In this document: positions 1-6,868 of the stretch, piece by piece
Layout: every line of letters begins with the position of its first letter
How positions within the stretch are numbered: the stretch's first letter is position 1
NCBI GenBank assembly: GCA_036170795.1
Contig: JAVHPX010000046.1
Location: 1-9,463 of the forward strand
Direction of reading: 5' to 3'
Length of the DNA stretch: 9,463 nucleotides
Source of the DNA: UBA8515 sp036170795
Lineage (GTDB): Bacteria > Patescibacteriota > Minisyncoccia > Phycocordibacterales > UBA9973
Made by a program: the position numbers and the translations under genes
Notes under the pieces: model-generated
Database searches by the model: none
Seen by the model: the letters and a program-made list of their open reading frames with translations, nothing else
Told to the model about the DNA's origin: nothing

Positions 1-783
1 ATTCTTGTTCTCTATATCTATAAGTTCTTTTATATTGTGAATACCATCACCAATTACATAAGCAGGCTCACGACGAAGACAAGCCACAAATTTTTTACCA
101 ATCAGAGTTCCACGGAAAACATATCCAGTTAGTTCTTCTTCGATCATAACGAAAGGCGATAGTTGATGAGCTAGTTTATAAGCTTTTACGAGCTCTTCTT
201 TTGTTGTAATGTGAGTGGTTGTATGACGACTACGAGAACCAAGATTAGGTTTAGCTATTATAGGTTTTTGTAGTTTATTAAATATTTTTAGAGCTTTATT
301 TTTTGAACAAGCGATATCTCCTTTTGCAATAGGGATACCTTGTCTATAAAAATGTTTTTTCATTTCGTTTTTATTGTCCATCCATTCCAATCCTCGTGGA
401 TTATAATTTTTAGGCCGAGGTAATACATCAAAAAATCGCATAGCATTTTTGTATTTTGAGATAAATATATCATGACCGATTCCAAACAAACGAAATTCAT
501 ACATATTTATTCCTCTTTTAGTTGCTTCTTCCCATAGTACACGTGTTCTACCGCTATCATCATCTTGTATTTTCGTTGTAATTTTTCCGAGATGTAAAAT
601 AGTAAGAGTGTTTACTAATGAGGGTCCTATCCATTCAAATGACTCTTCTGGTATTAGTCTACTTAACCAATTTGTCCATGGTTCGATGATAGTACTAAGA
701 AGTACAGATATATAAGTAATAGTATGATTAACTTGACTGCCACCACAATCTTTACAGTATTTTTTGTTTGATGTCTTATTCAT
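1..783 (-). CDS. ATP-grasp ligase, cyanophycin-synthetase-like (partial, 3' end outside window)
   Basis: The open frame begins with ATG at 783 on the minus strand and runs off the left edge after 261 codons without a stop. Residues 136-155 resemble the pre-ATP-grasp signature (a Lys-rich helix, then a G-I-P-I-A-K-G turn). Residues 173-186 carry KPIIAKPNLGSRSR, the nucleotide-binding strand and glycine-rich loop. Residues 213-220 (MIEEELTG) give the acidic hinge, and 238-247 (RREPAYVIGDG) closely match the ATP-grasp of cyanophycin synthetase and of fused glutathione synthetases. Such enzymes join an amino acid to a carboxylate using ATP; the substrate cannot be read here. A CKDC pair at residues 10-13 hints at a small metal-binding N-terminus, which is not typical of cyanophycin synthetase. 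It lies 20 nt downstream of comF and is probably cotranscribed. No Shine-Dalgarno is visible. The ATP-grasp fold is confident; the exact reaction is not. Confidence 0.8.
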   Translation of the reverse strand, partial: MNKTSNKKYCKDCGGSQVNHTITYISVLLSTIIEPWTNWLSRLIPEESFEWIGPSLVNTLTILHLGKITTKIQDDDSGRTRVLWEEATKRGINMYEFRLFGIGHDIFISKYKNAMRFFDVLPRPKNYNPRGLEWMDNKNEMKKHFYRQGIPIAKGDIACSKNKALKIFNKLQKPIIAKPNLGSRSRHTTTHITTKEELVKAYKLAHQLSPFVMIEEELTGYVFRGTLIGKKFVACLRREPAYVIGDGIHNIKELIDIENKN

Positions 784-803
784 GTATTTTGATAATACAC
801 TTT

Positions 804-1478
804 TTAATGAGCAACAGCAAAACCGATAACTTTTCTAGCCCCAGATGATTTTAATATTTTTATTATTTCTGTTATTGTTCCACCAGTAGTGGTAACATCA
901 TCGATTATAATAATAGTACGACCTTTCACTAAATCAGGTTTTTTTATTTTAAACGCACCGTGGATATTTTTAAGACGGGCAACACGATTTGTAATCTTTG
1001 CTTGTGGTTTTGTATCTATATTTTTTATAATAATATTATTTTGTAATTTAAAAATTTCTTCTTTATTACACCTACAGAAGCTTTTTGCTATGATCTCTGC
1101 TTGATTATATCCACGCATTTTTTCTTTAGTCCGTGATAATGGTACTGGTATTACAAAAATATTTTGTCCTTTGGATAAAGTTACTATATCAGCGATATCT
1201 TCAATTAGTGTTTCGTATAACATTTCGCCCAATTTATCCCCAAGGTGTCGATGTTTGTGATATTTTAAATTCCAGATTGCTTTTTTTATTATAAGATCTC
1301 TATAATCATATGCTGCTATAATATTTGAGCTTGTTTCTCTTTCAGTTCGACGTATATGAATAGCACATGTGGTACAGATAATAGATCCTTTCATTTGACA
1401 ACCTAGGCATTTATCTGGAAATAGAATATCGAGTAGCCAATTTTTAATTGATTTAATATAATAAGAGTTAGTAAGCAT
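804..1478 (-). CDS. comF: ComF family protein (competence-associated phosphoribosyltransferase-like)
   Basis: This 224-residue protein has the full ComF layout. The N-terminal zinc finger uses C24, C27, C35 and C38. The conserved PVPLSRTKEKMRGYNQAE segment is at 111-128. A KPQAKITNRVARLKNIHGAF block follows at 157-176. The PRPP-binding loop IIIIDDVTTTGGT is at 189-201, with two Asp and a Thr/Gly-rich turn. In naturally transformable bacteria ComF acts in the cytoplasm on incoming single-stranded DNA with ComFA and DprA; its enzymatic activity remains uncertain in the family. It is the first gene of a minus-strand unit with the ATP-grasp ligase, and is transcribed divergently from the pilus operon. 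The pairing suggests a shared DNA-uptake role (inference). Length is normal for the family, and the ATG at 1478 is the natural start. Confidence 0.95.
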   Translation of the reverse strand: MLTNSYYIKSIKNWLLDILFPDKCLGCQMKGSIICTTCAIHIRRTERETSSNIIAAYDYRDLIIKKAIWNLKYHKHRHLGDKLGEMLYETLIEDIADIVTLSKGQNIFVIPVPLSRTKEKMRGYNQAEIIAKSFCRCNKEEIFKLQNNIIIKNIDTKPQAKITNRVARLKNIHGAFKIKKPDLVKGRTIIIIDDVTTTGGTITEIIKILKSSGARKVIGFAVAH

Positions 1479-1489
1479 AGCTTTATTTT

Positions 1490-1495
1490 ACTATA
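1490..1495 (-). promoter_or_regulatory. Candidate -10 element for comF
   Basis: On the minus strand, bases 1495 to 1490 read TATAGT, five of six to the sigma-70 -10 consensus. It ends 11 nt before the comF ATG. No good -35 is visible, so the call rests on position and the hexamer. If used, the transcript leader would be only about five nucleotides. Confidence 0.3.
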
Positions 1496-1499
1496 GCTA

Positions 1500-1508
1500 T
1501 GGTATACT
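1500..1508 (+). promoter_or_regulatory. Candidate extended -10 promoter of the pilus operon
   Basis: TGG-TATACT fits the extended -10 pattern TGnTATAAT with one mismatch in the hexamer. The hexamer is followed, after 11 nt, by the ATG at 1520. No convincing -35 lies 16-18 nt upstream, which extended -10 promoters can do without. The predicted transcription start is near 1515. That would leave the upstream in-frame ATG at 1499 outside the message and supports 1520 as the pilM start. The hexamer sits 7 nt from the oppositely oriented comF -10, so the two promoters would compete for polymerase. Confidence 0.4.
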
Positions 1509-1519
1509 TGATAGAGTCT

Positions 1520-2665
1520 ATGGATACTTCATTAAAGAAAATAATATCTTCCGGATTGGCAAACCTCTCTGGTATTTTTAATTCAGATAAAACATCTAAA
1601 AGTGTAATTGGTATTGATATTGGAACATCTGCGATAAAAGTTGTTCAATTAAAAAAGAAGGGAAGTAAGGCAATTCTTGAAACATACGGAGCTCTTTCTC
1701 TTGGTCCATATGCTAATACCGATATCGGAGCAGTTACCAATCTTGATACTTCTGATATTTCTCGTGCTCTTACTGATGTAATAAAAGAATCAAATATCAC
1801 TACACTCTCAGGAGCTATTTCAATTCCATCATCATCAAGTCTAATATTTACTATTACTCTTCCATCTAAAGTTACTGAAGATCAATTAGCTACGATAGTT
1901 CCTACTGAAGCTCGTAAATATATACCTGTTCCTATTTCTGAAGTTACTCTTGACTGGTTTATGATTCCACAAGAAATTGATAATTTTGAAGATACAGTTA
2001 ATAATCAAAAAAATAATACAGCGATAGAACCTAAAGTTGAAGTTCTAGTTGTTGCTATTCATAATGATATAATTTCTCGCTATCAAGAAATTTTAGCAAA
2101 AACAAATATTCATTCTGATTCTTTGGAAATGGAAATATTTTCAAATATAAGGTCATCATTTAACAATGATCTTGCTCCAGTACTTTTGATGGATTTTGGA
2201 GCTTCAAAAACCAAAATTTCTATCATTGAATCTGGTGTTGTTCGTATGTTTCATCTTGTAAATCGTGGCTCGCAAGATATAACTAAAAATATTTCTCAGG
2301 CTTTGTCTATGACTTTTACAGAAGCTGAAAAATTGAAGCGTTCAGTTGGTCTTGATTCTTCATTAAATACTGAAGTTGCCGATATATCTCGTTTATCCAC
2401 AGATTATATATTTTCTGATACAAATAATGTTGTGCTTGTATATGAGAAGAAGTATAATAAAAATATAAGTAAAGTTATTATAACTGGTGGTGGTTCACTG
2501 TTGAAAGGATTGCTTGGTGTCGCTTCTTCCAATTTTAATGTAGAAGTAGTGTATAGTAATCCTTTTGAAAAAACAGAAGCCCCTGCATTTCTAGAACAAG
2601 TATTGAAAGTGAGTGGTCCTGAGTTTGCTGTTGCTGTGGGTCTTGCCTTGCGTCAGTTATCATAG
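1520..2665 (+). CDS. pilM: PilM, actin-like ATPase of the type IV pilus assembly platform
   Basis: PilM is the cytoplasmic actin-fold protein that binds the N-terminus of PilN and couples the inner-membrane platform to the motor ATPases. Numbering from this start (381 residues), the phosphate-1 loop IGIDIGTSAIKVVQ lies near 30-43, the phosphate-2 strand LLMDFGASKTKIS near 222-234, and the adenosine motif IITGGGSLLKGL near 320-331. The terminal FAVAVGLALRQL is a typical PilM ending. Length is close to the usual 350-380. An in-frame ATG at 1499 would add seven residues; I prefer 1520 because a candidate -10 lies between the two ATGs. It is first in the plus-strand operon, and pilN follows after 15 nt. 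The ATP-binding residues look intact. Confidence 0.95.
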   Translation: MDTSLKKIISSGLANLSGIFNSDKTSKSVIGIDIGTSAIKVVQLKKKGSKAILETYGALSLGPYANTDIGAVTNLDTSDISRALTDVIKESNITTLSGAISIPSSSSLIFTITLPSKVTEDQLATIVPTEARKYIPVPISEVTLDWFMIPQEIDNFEDTVNNQKNNTAIEPKVEVLVVAIHNDIISRYQEILAKTNIHSDSLEMEIFSNIRSSFNNDLAPVLLMDFGASKTKISIIESGVVRMFHLVNRGSQDITKNISQALSMTFTEAEKLKRSVGLDSSLNTEVADISRLSTDYIFSDTNNVVLVYEKKYNKNISKVIITGGGSLLKGLLGVASSNFNVEVVYSNPFEKTEAPAFLEQVLKVSGPEFAVAVGLALRQLS

Positions 2666-2680
2666 TTCTATTGTTATTGT

Positions 2681-3418
2681 ATGGAAAATTCATTTCAAAC
2701 ATCATTTATACCCAAAAAACAAATTACCACAAATGGTAATTTGAAAAATCCACCCAAGAGTCTTTCTATGATATTTTCTGTTTTTTTGCTTGTTATTGTA
2801 GGACTTGCTTCTGGTGGATTATTTGTATATAAAAATTATTTAATAAAACACAAAGCAGATCTTAATTCTTCTGTAGTTGCAGTAGAAAAATCTTTTGACA
2901 AAGATACTGTTGATAAATTGAGTCTTTATGATAAACGTGCTTCTGCTTCTAGGCAAATACTTGATAGTCATATTATGCTTTCTCCATTATTTATCTTACT
3001 TGGTAGTCTTACTATACCAGAAATTCAATATACTAAATTTAATCATGAGACAACCCCCCAAGGTTTTTTTGTAAAAATGTCTGGTGTAGCTTCTAGTTAT
3101 CGATCCATTGCTCTCCAGGCTGATGCTTTTAGTAGGACAGAGGGTCATTATTTTAAGAATGTTGTTTTTTCTAATTTAACTAAAAGTAAAGACAACAGTC
3201 GGGTTCTTTTTGATGTTGAATTTATTGTTGATCCAGAGCTTCTTTCTTATCAAAAAAATATATTGTCTGAAAATGCAAATACAAAAGCAAAAACAGAAAT
3301 ACCTTCTACTGTAGTACCTTCAGTAAATGGATCAAACACAATAGTGCCAACTACTCCTCCAGATACAAAAAACAATTCCCAACCATTACAACCTGATACT
3401 AATATAAAAACACAATAA
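2681..3418 (+). CDS. pilN: PilN-like bitopic pilus alignment protein
   Basis: The 245-residue protein has a short cytoplasmic N-terminus, one transmembrane helix at about 29-50, and a large extracytoplasmic part. FIPKK at residues 9-13 sits where canonical PilN has its PilM-binding INLLP-type motif, so it may be the PilM contact (inference). Residues 110-190 alternate strands and helices in a way compatible with the ferredoxin-like fold of PilN/GspL periplasmic domains. The tail from about 198 to the end is rich in Thr, Pro, Asn and Ser and is probably disordered; canonical PilN lacks it. Sequence similarity to proteobacterial PilN is weak, so the name rests on topology and on its place between pilM and pilO. 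The stop is separated from the pilO ATG by 2 nt. Confidence 0.75.
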   Translation: MENSFQTSFIPKKQITTNGNLKNPPKSLSMIFSVFLLVIVGLASGGLFVYKNYLIKHKADLNSSVVAVEKSFDKDTVDKLSLYDKRASASRQILDSHIMLSPLFILLGSLTIPEIQYTKFNHETTPQGFFVKMSGVASSYRSIALQADAFSRTEGHYFKNVVFSNLTKSKDNSRVLFDVEFIVDPELLSYQKNILSENANTKAKTEIPSTVVPSVNGSNTIVPTTPPDTKNNSQPLQPDTNIKTQ

Positions 3419-3420
3419 AT

Positions 3421-4038
3421 ATGAAACTAATTTTTTCAGTATCATTTATAATAATTTCTATATTTTTATTTTTCGTAGTTGTTAATCCTTTGTATAAAGA
3501 TGTGTCTTCATTGAAGGACGATGTTGCTGGTTATAATGTTGCCTTAAATCATTCTAATGATTTACATAAGACCTTAGTATCTCTCTCAACTTCTTATAAT
3601 GATATTAAACCAGGAGATAGAATACGTTTAGAACATTTTTTACCAAATACTTCTAACAATATTCGATTTATTCTTGAGATAGAACAAATGGCTAATCTGC
3701 ATAATATGCCTATAAAAGATATTAAATTTGCAACACCTAAACCAGAAGTAAGTGGTCAGCCTGCTACTGGTGGAGAGACTGCTCCTACTAATGATCCAAA
3801 TAATGACCTATCGAATTTAAAACCCTATGGTGTTTTTCCAATTGAATTTACTACAGAGGGTAATTACAATGATTTTACTTTATTCTTGAAAGATGTTGAG
3901 CATAATTTACGCCTTACTGATATAAAATCTATTAGCTTTGAAGTACCTTCACCAGAAACTAAAGGACCAACAGGGGCAAATATTAATCCAAATATTTATA
4001 CATATAATTTAGAAGTCGAAACATATTGGCTTAAATAA
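3421..4038 (+). CDS. pilO: PilO-like bitopic pilus alignment protein
   Basis: This 205-residue protein starts with a transmembrane helix at residues 4-22, followed by a probable coiled coil at about 24-60. Residues 70-103 (LEHFLPNTSNNIRF onward, ending in an I-K-D-I-K-F strand) match the conserved PilO pattern in which a linker leads to the first helix and strand of the ferredoxin-like domain. A Gly/Pro/Thr/Asn-rich insertion at roughly 106-133 interrupts the fold, which resumes at YGVFPIEFTTEGNYNDFTLF. PilO pairs with PilN through the coiled coil and the globular domains and controls motor-to-pilus signalling. It lies 2 nt after pilN and 1 nt before the next gene, so translational coupling is likely. 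Confidence 0.85.
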   Translation: MKLIFSVSFIIISIFLFFVVVNPLYKDVSSLKDDVAGYNVALNHSNDLHKTLVSLSTSYNDIKPGDRIRLEHFLPNTSNNIRFILEIEQMANLHNMPIKDIKFATPKPEVSGQPATGGETAPTNDPNNDLSNLKPYGVFPIEFTTEGNYNDFTLFLKDVEHNLRLTDIKSISFEVPSPETKGPTGANINPNIYTYNLEVETYWLK

Positions 4039-4039
4039 C

Positions 4040-4684
4040 ATGAGAAAAACATATAATATATTTTTAATAGCATTTTCAATTATTATTCTATTCGGAGGAG
4101 TGTATTTATATTTTTCTAATGGTCTTAATGCTCAAGCATCTGCACCTATTTCCACTGATTCATCTTTAGTGTCACAAAATGAAACATCACAATCAGGTGG
4201 CAATAATGATAAATTGTATGTAGATCAAGAATTTTTACAAATATTAGCATCACTTACAACGATAAAAGTTGATAATTCTATTTTTAGTAGTGAGGCCTTT
4301 AAAAAACTTAACGATAATGGGGTAAAATTAGACCCAGTAGAAACTGGTAGACCAAATCCATTTGCACCAATAAATACTTCTGCAACAAATTCTGTTGTAC
4401 AGTTGCCTCCTGTCGTTACAAATGAAGCTCTTCTGATCACAGCTACAACAGCTACTCTTAGTGGAAATATTAATAATTTAAAAGGAGTTACTGGTACTTA
4501 TTTTGAATATGGCCCTACTCAAGTTTTAGGTAAGACAACAGCACAAGCATCTCCATCGCTTATTGGTACTTTTATTATAAATCTTAATGGATTGTCTCCT
4601 CAAACGACATATTTTTATCGTGCTGTGGCAAAAGTAAATGGCAAGTCACTTTACGGTGAAGTCATTTCGCTTGATACTCATTAG
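4040..4684 (+). CDS. Membrane-anchored protein with C-terminal fibronectin-III-like domain, in the PilP position
   Basis: The 214-residue protein has an N-terminal hydrophobic helix at about 5-26 with two basic residues before it, which acts as an anchor or uncleaved signal. A Ser/Gln/Asn-rich linker runs to about residue 58. A short helical segment (59-95) leads to GRPNPFAPI at 103-111, reminiscent of the proline-phenylalanine motif near the start of the PilP family. Residues 125-212 look like a fibronectin-III-like beta sandwich, with a TATTATLSGNI strand, YFEYGPT, and GLSPQTTYFYRAVAKVNG near the end. No lipobox cysteine is present; the protein has no cysteine at all. Its place after pilO suggests that it completes the alignment complex or contacts the cell surface. 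PilP identity is not shown by sequence; the FnIII call is fairly strong. Confidence 0.7.
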   Translation: MRKTYNIFLIAFSIIILFGGVYLYFSNGLNAQASAPISTDSSLVSQNETSQSGGNNDKLYVDQEFLQILASLTTIKVDNSIFSSEAFKKLNDNGVKLDPVETGRPNPFAPINTSATNSVVQLPPVVTNEALLITATTATLSGNINNLKGVTGTYFEYGPTQVLGKTTAQASPSLIGTFIINLNGLSPQTTYFYRAVAKVNGKSLYGEVISLDTH

Positions 4685-4685
4685 T

Positions 4686-6425
4686 ATGATATTACTTGAA
4701 GAATTAGTAAAACATGGTCTTCTTAAAGAAGAACAAATAGTTGAAGTTATAAAAATAGCTGATGATAAATATGACGGTTATGTTGACCAAGCTCTTCTTG
4801 ATTTTAATCTTGATGAAGATGCTATTCTTAAGATTAAAGGGGTTCTTTTTAATATTCCAACAAAAGATCTTGACCCTAATAGTGTCTCAGCTGAGATGCT
4901 TAAGTTAATTCCTGTAGATGCAGCACGAATATATCATTTTGTTCCTATTGGTTATCATGATAGTGTTCTTGAAGTTGGTATTATTGACCCAGAAAATGTT
5001 CAAGCGATGGATGCTTTAACTTTTATTACTACTCGTCTAAATAAACCATTTAAATTGTTTTTAATTAAGACATCTGTATACAATGAATTACTTAAAATGT
5101 ATGAAGGTATCGGAAGTGAAGTTGATCAAGTTCTCTCGGAGTTAGATAGTGAGCTTGCTGAAATTACTGATACTGGAGTTACAATTGAAAAAGATTTAAA
5201 GACATCAGATAGTTTAAAACCTGGTGAAGAAGAGAAGATTGTTGAAGATGCTCCTATTATTAAAATTGTTGCTGTTATACTTCGTCATGCGACTGAGGGG
5301 CAAGCTTCAGATATACATATAGAAAACAGTATGGGAGAGAAAGTTAAAGTACGTTTTCGTGTAGATGGTATTTTGCATACTTCTATAACTCTACCTATAA
5401 ATGTCTATAATGGTATCGTCGCTCGTATTAAAATCCTTTCTAAATTACGTCTTGATGAAAAACGTAAACCTCAGGATGGAGGATTTTCTGCTAAAATAAA
5501 TGGACGTAAGATTGATTTTCGTGTATCTACAATGCCATCGTACTATGGTGAGAAGATTGTTATGCGTATTCTTGATTCACAAAAAGGAATACTCCCTATC
5601 AGTGGTTTAGATTTATCACCCGAGAATATGATTCTTGTCCAAGAAGCACTAAAGAAGCCTTATGGTTTGATATTAATTACAGGTCCGACAGGTTCAGGTA
5701 AGACGACGACTCTCTATTCAATGCTTACAGAACTTAATAATGAAGAGAAGAATATTGTCTCGCTTGAAGATCCTGTTGAATATCATATAGATGGTATCAA
5801 TCAGTCTCAAGTAACACCAGAAATAGGTTATACATTTGCTTCAGGTTTGAGGTCAATACTTCGTCAAGATCCAGATATTATTTATGTGGGAGAAATTCGT
5901 GATAAAGAGACAGCTGAGCTTGCAATTCAGGCTTCACTTACTGGACACCTTGTATTATCAACACTTCACACAAATTCATCAATTGGTGCGATTCCTCGTC
6001 TTATTGATATGGGTATTGACCCATACCTTATTGCCCCGACTCTTATTCTTTGTGTTGCCCAACGTCTTGCTCGTAGAATTCATCCATCTTCTAAACATGC
6101 AATTCCTATTGATGAAGCAACTCAAATATCAATAGATAAGCAATTTAGTGATTTGCCTGCTTTGTTCAAATCTAAAATAAATTTTGGAACGATGATGTAT
6201 GAAGCTGTTCCGTCACCTGAGAGTTCATCTGGTATGAGTGGTAGAATACCTCTTTTTGAAATGTTTAATGTTAATAAAGAAATGCAGAATATTATTCTTA
6301 AAAGACCACAAGAGAATGAAATATATAAATTGGCACGTGCCAATGGAATGCTTTCTATTCGTGAAGATGCGATTATCAAAGCTTTGCATGGAGATATACC
6401 ATTTCAAGAGGTTTATAATTTTTAG
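4686..6425 (+). CDS. pilB: PilB, pilus extension ATPase (GspE/PilB family)
   Basis: This 579-residue cytoplasmic hexameric motor drives pilin polymerisation. Residues about 1-145 form an N-terminal MshEN/T2SSE-N-type domain. The ATPase core holds the Walker A GPTGSGKTT at 333-341, the Asp box IVSLEDPVEY at about 357-366, the Walker B DIIYVGEIRD at 397-406, and the His box TGHLVLSTLHTN at 419-430. The catalytic residues are all present. The four cysteines that usually bind zinc after the His box are gone: AQRLARRI is followed by HPSSK at 466-470, and the second pair is replaced within SPESSSGMSGR at 510-520. Starting at 4686 leaves a 1-nt gap after the previous stop. An upstream in-frame ATG at 4638 would overlap that gene by 47 nt and adds nothing family-like. 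Confidence 0.97.
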   Translation: MILLEELVKHGLLKEEQIVEVIKIADDKYDGYVDQALLDFNLDEDAILKIKGVLFNIPTKDLDPNSVSAEMLKLIPVDAARIYHFVPIGYHDSVLEVGIIDPENVQAMDALTFITTRLNKPFKLFLIKTSVYNELLKMYEGIGSEVDQVLSELDSELAEITDTGVTIEKDLKTSDSLKPGEEEKIVEDAPIIKIVAVILRHATEGQASDIHIENSMGEKVKVRFRVDGILHTSITLPINVYNGIVARIKILSKLRLDEKRKPQDGGFSAKINGRKIDFRVSTMPSYYGEKIVMRILDSQKGILPISGLDLSPENMILVQEALKKPYGLILITGPTGSGKTTTLYSMLTELNNEEKNIVSLEDPVEYHIDGINQSQVTPEIGYTFASGLRSILRQDPDIIYVGEIRDKETAELAIQASLTGHLVLSTLHTNSSIGAIPRLIDMGIDPYLIAPTLILCVAQRLARRIHPSSKHAIPIDEATQISIDKQFSDLPALFKSKINFGTMMYEAVPSPESSSGMSGRIPLFEMFNVNKEMQNIILKRPQENEIYKLARANGMLSIREDAIIKALHGDIPFQEVYNF

Positions 6426-6453
6426 TGGTATAGGTAAACTTTTACAAGTGTAT

Positions 6454-6459
6454 TATAAT
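6454..6459 (+). promoter_or_regulatory. Candidate internal -10 element before the receiver gene
   Basis: A perfect TATAAT lies in the 42-nt gap between pilB and the receiver gene, 8 nt before the receiver's ATG. No matching -35 is seen at 16-18 nt. In AT-rich DNA such hexamers arise by chance, but this is the longest gap inside the operon and the spacing resembles the other candidate promoters here. It could allow receiver, pilT and pilC to be made separately from pilB. Confidence 0.3.
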
Positions 6460-6467
6460 ATCTACAT

Positions 6468-6857
6468 ATGGAAAAAAAGAAGAATATAATGATTATAGAT
6501 GATGATGTATTTTTGCTTGATATGTATGCTATGAAGTTTAATCAGTCTAACTTTATAGTGACTACAGCTCTTGGGCCTGAAGAAGCTTTAGAGAAACTTC
6601 ATCTTGGAGCTAATCCTGATATTATACTTCTCGATATCATGATGCCAGTCATGGATGGTTTTGAACTGATGGAAAAGATGAATGAAGAGAAATTATCACC
6701 TTCATCGATACGTGTTGTTTTATCAAATAGAGGTCAATTATCTGATATTGCACGAGGTAAATCGCTCGGTGCATCGGGGTATATTGTCAAAGCTTTGAGT
6801 ACTCCTTCTGAAGTTATAGATAAAGTTAATAGTATTATTAATAATTTAAATAAATAG
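6468..6857 (+). CDS. Stand-alone response-regulator receiver domain (CheY-like)
   Basis: The 129 residues make one receiver domain with no output domain. The acidic cluster D11-D12-D13 binds Mg2+, D56 in DIILLDIMMPVMDG is the phosphoacceptor, S86 in VVLSNRG is the switch Ser/Thr, and K108 is the invariant lysine. The residue after K108 is Ala instead of the usual Pro. The protein should therefore be phosphorylatable, and must act by binding a partner. Lying between the extension and retraction motors, it is a good candidate for a directional switch like PilG/PilH or CheY (inference). No histidine kinase is in the window. It is 42 nt after pilB and 11 nt before pilT. No Shine-Dalgarno is visible. 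Confidence 0.93.
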   Translation: MEKKKNIMIIDDDVFLLDMYAMKFNQSNFIVTTALGPEEALEKLHLGANPDIILLDIMMPVMDGFELMEKMNEEKLSPSSIRVVLSNRGQLSDIARGKSLGASGYIVKALSTPSEVIDKVNSIINNLNK

Positions 6858-6868
6858 TAATATATAAT

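Noticed and set aside
784..798. Short inverted repeat between comF and the ATP-grasp gene as a terminator
   Set aside because: The stem is only five A/T-rich pairs with no U-tract, too weak to terminate. The two genes are likely cotranscribed.
889..1104. Small open frame opposite comF, and similar frames opposite or inside pilB, pilT and the FnIII gene
   Set aside because: They are shadows of clearly conserved genes on the other strand or in another frame, and their translations show no domain features.
1499..1519. Upstream in-frame ATG adding seven residues to PilM
   Set aside because: A candidate extended -10 overlaps this ATG, so the message probably starts after it. It is kept as an alternative because promoter calls by eye are weak.
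4638..4685. Upstream in-frame ATG extending PilB by 16 residues
   Set aside because: It overlaps the previous gene by 47 nt, and the added residues are not family-like. The ATG at 4686 follows the stop by 1 nt, as elsewhere in the operon.
6863..6868. TATAAT directly before the pilT ATG
   Set aside because: It touches the start codon, so transcription would begin inside the gene. It is best explained by AT-rich composition.
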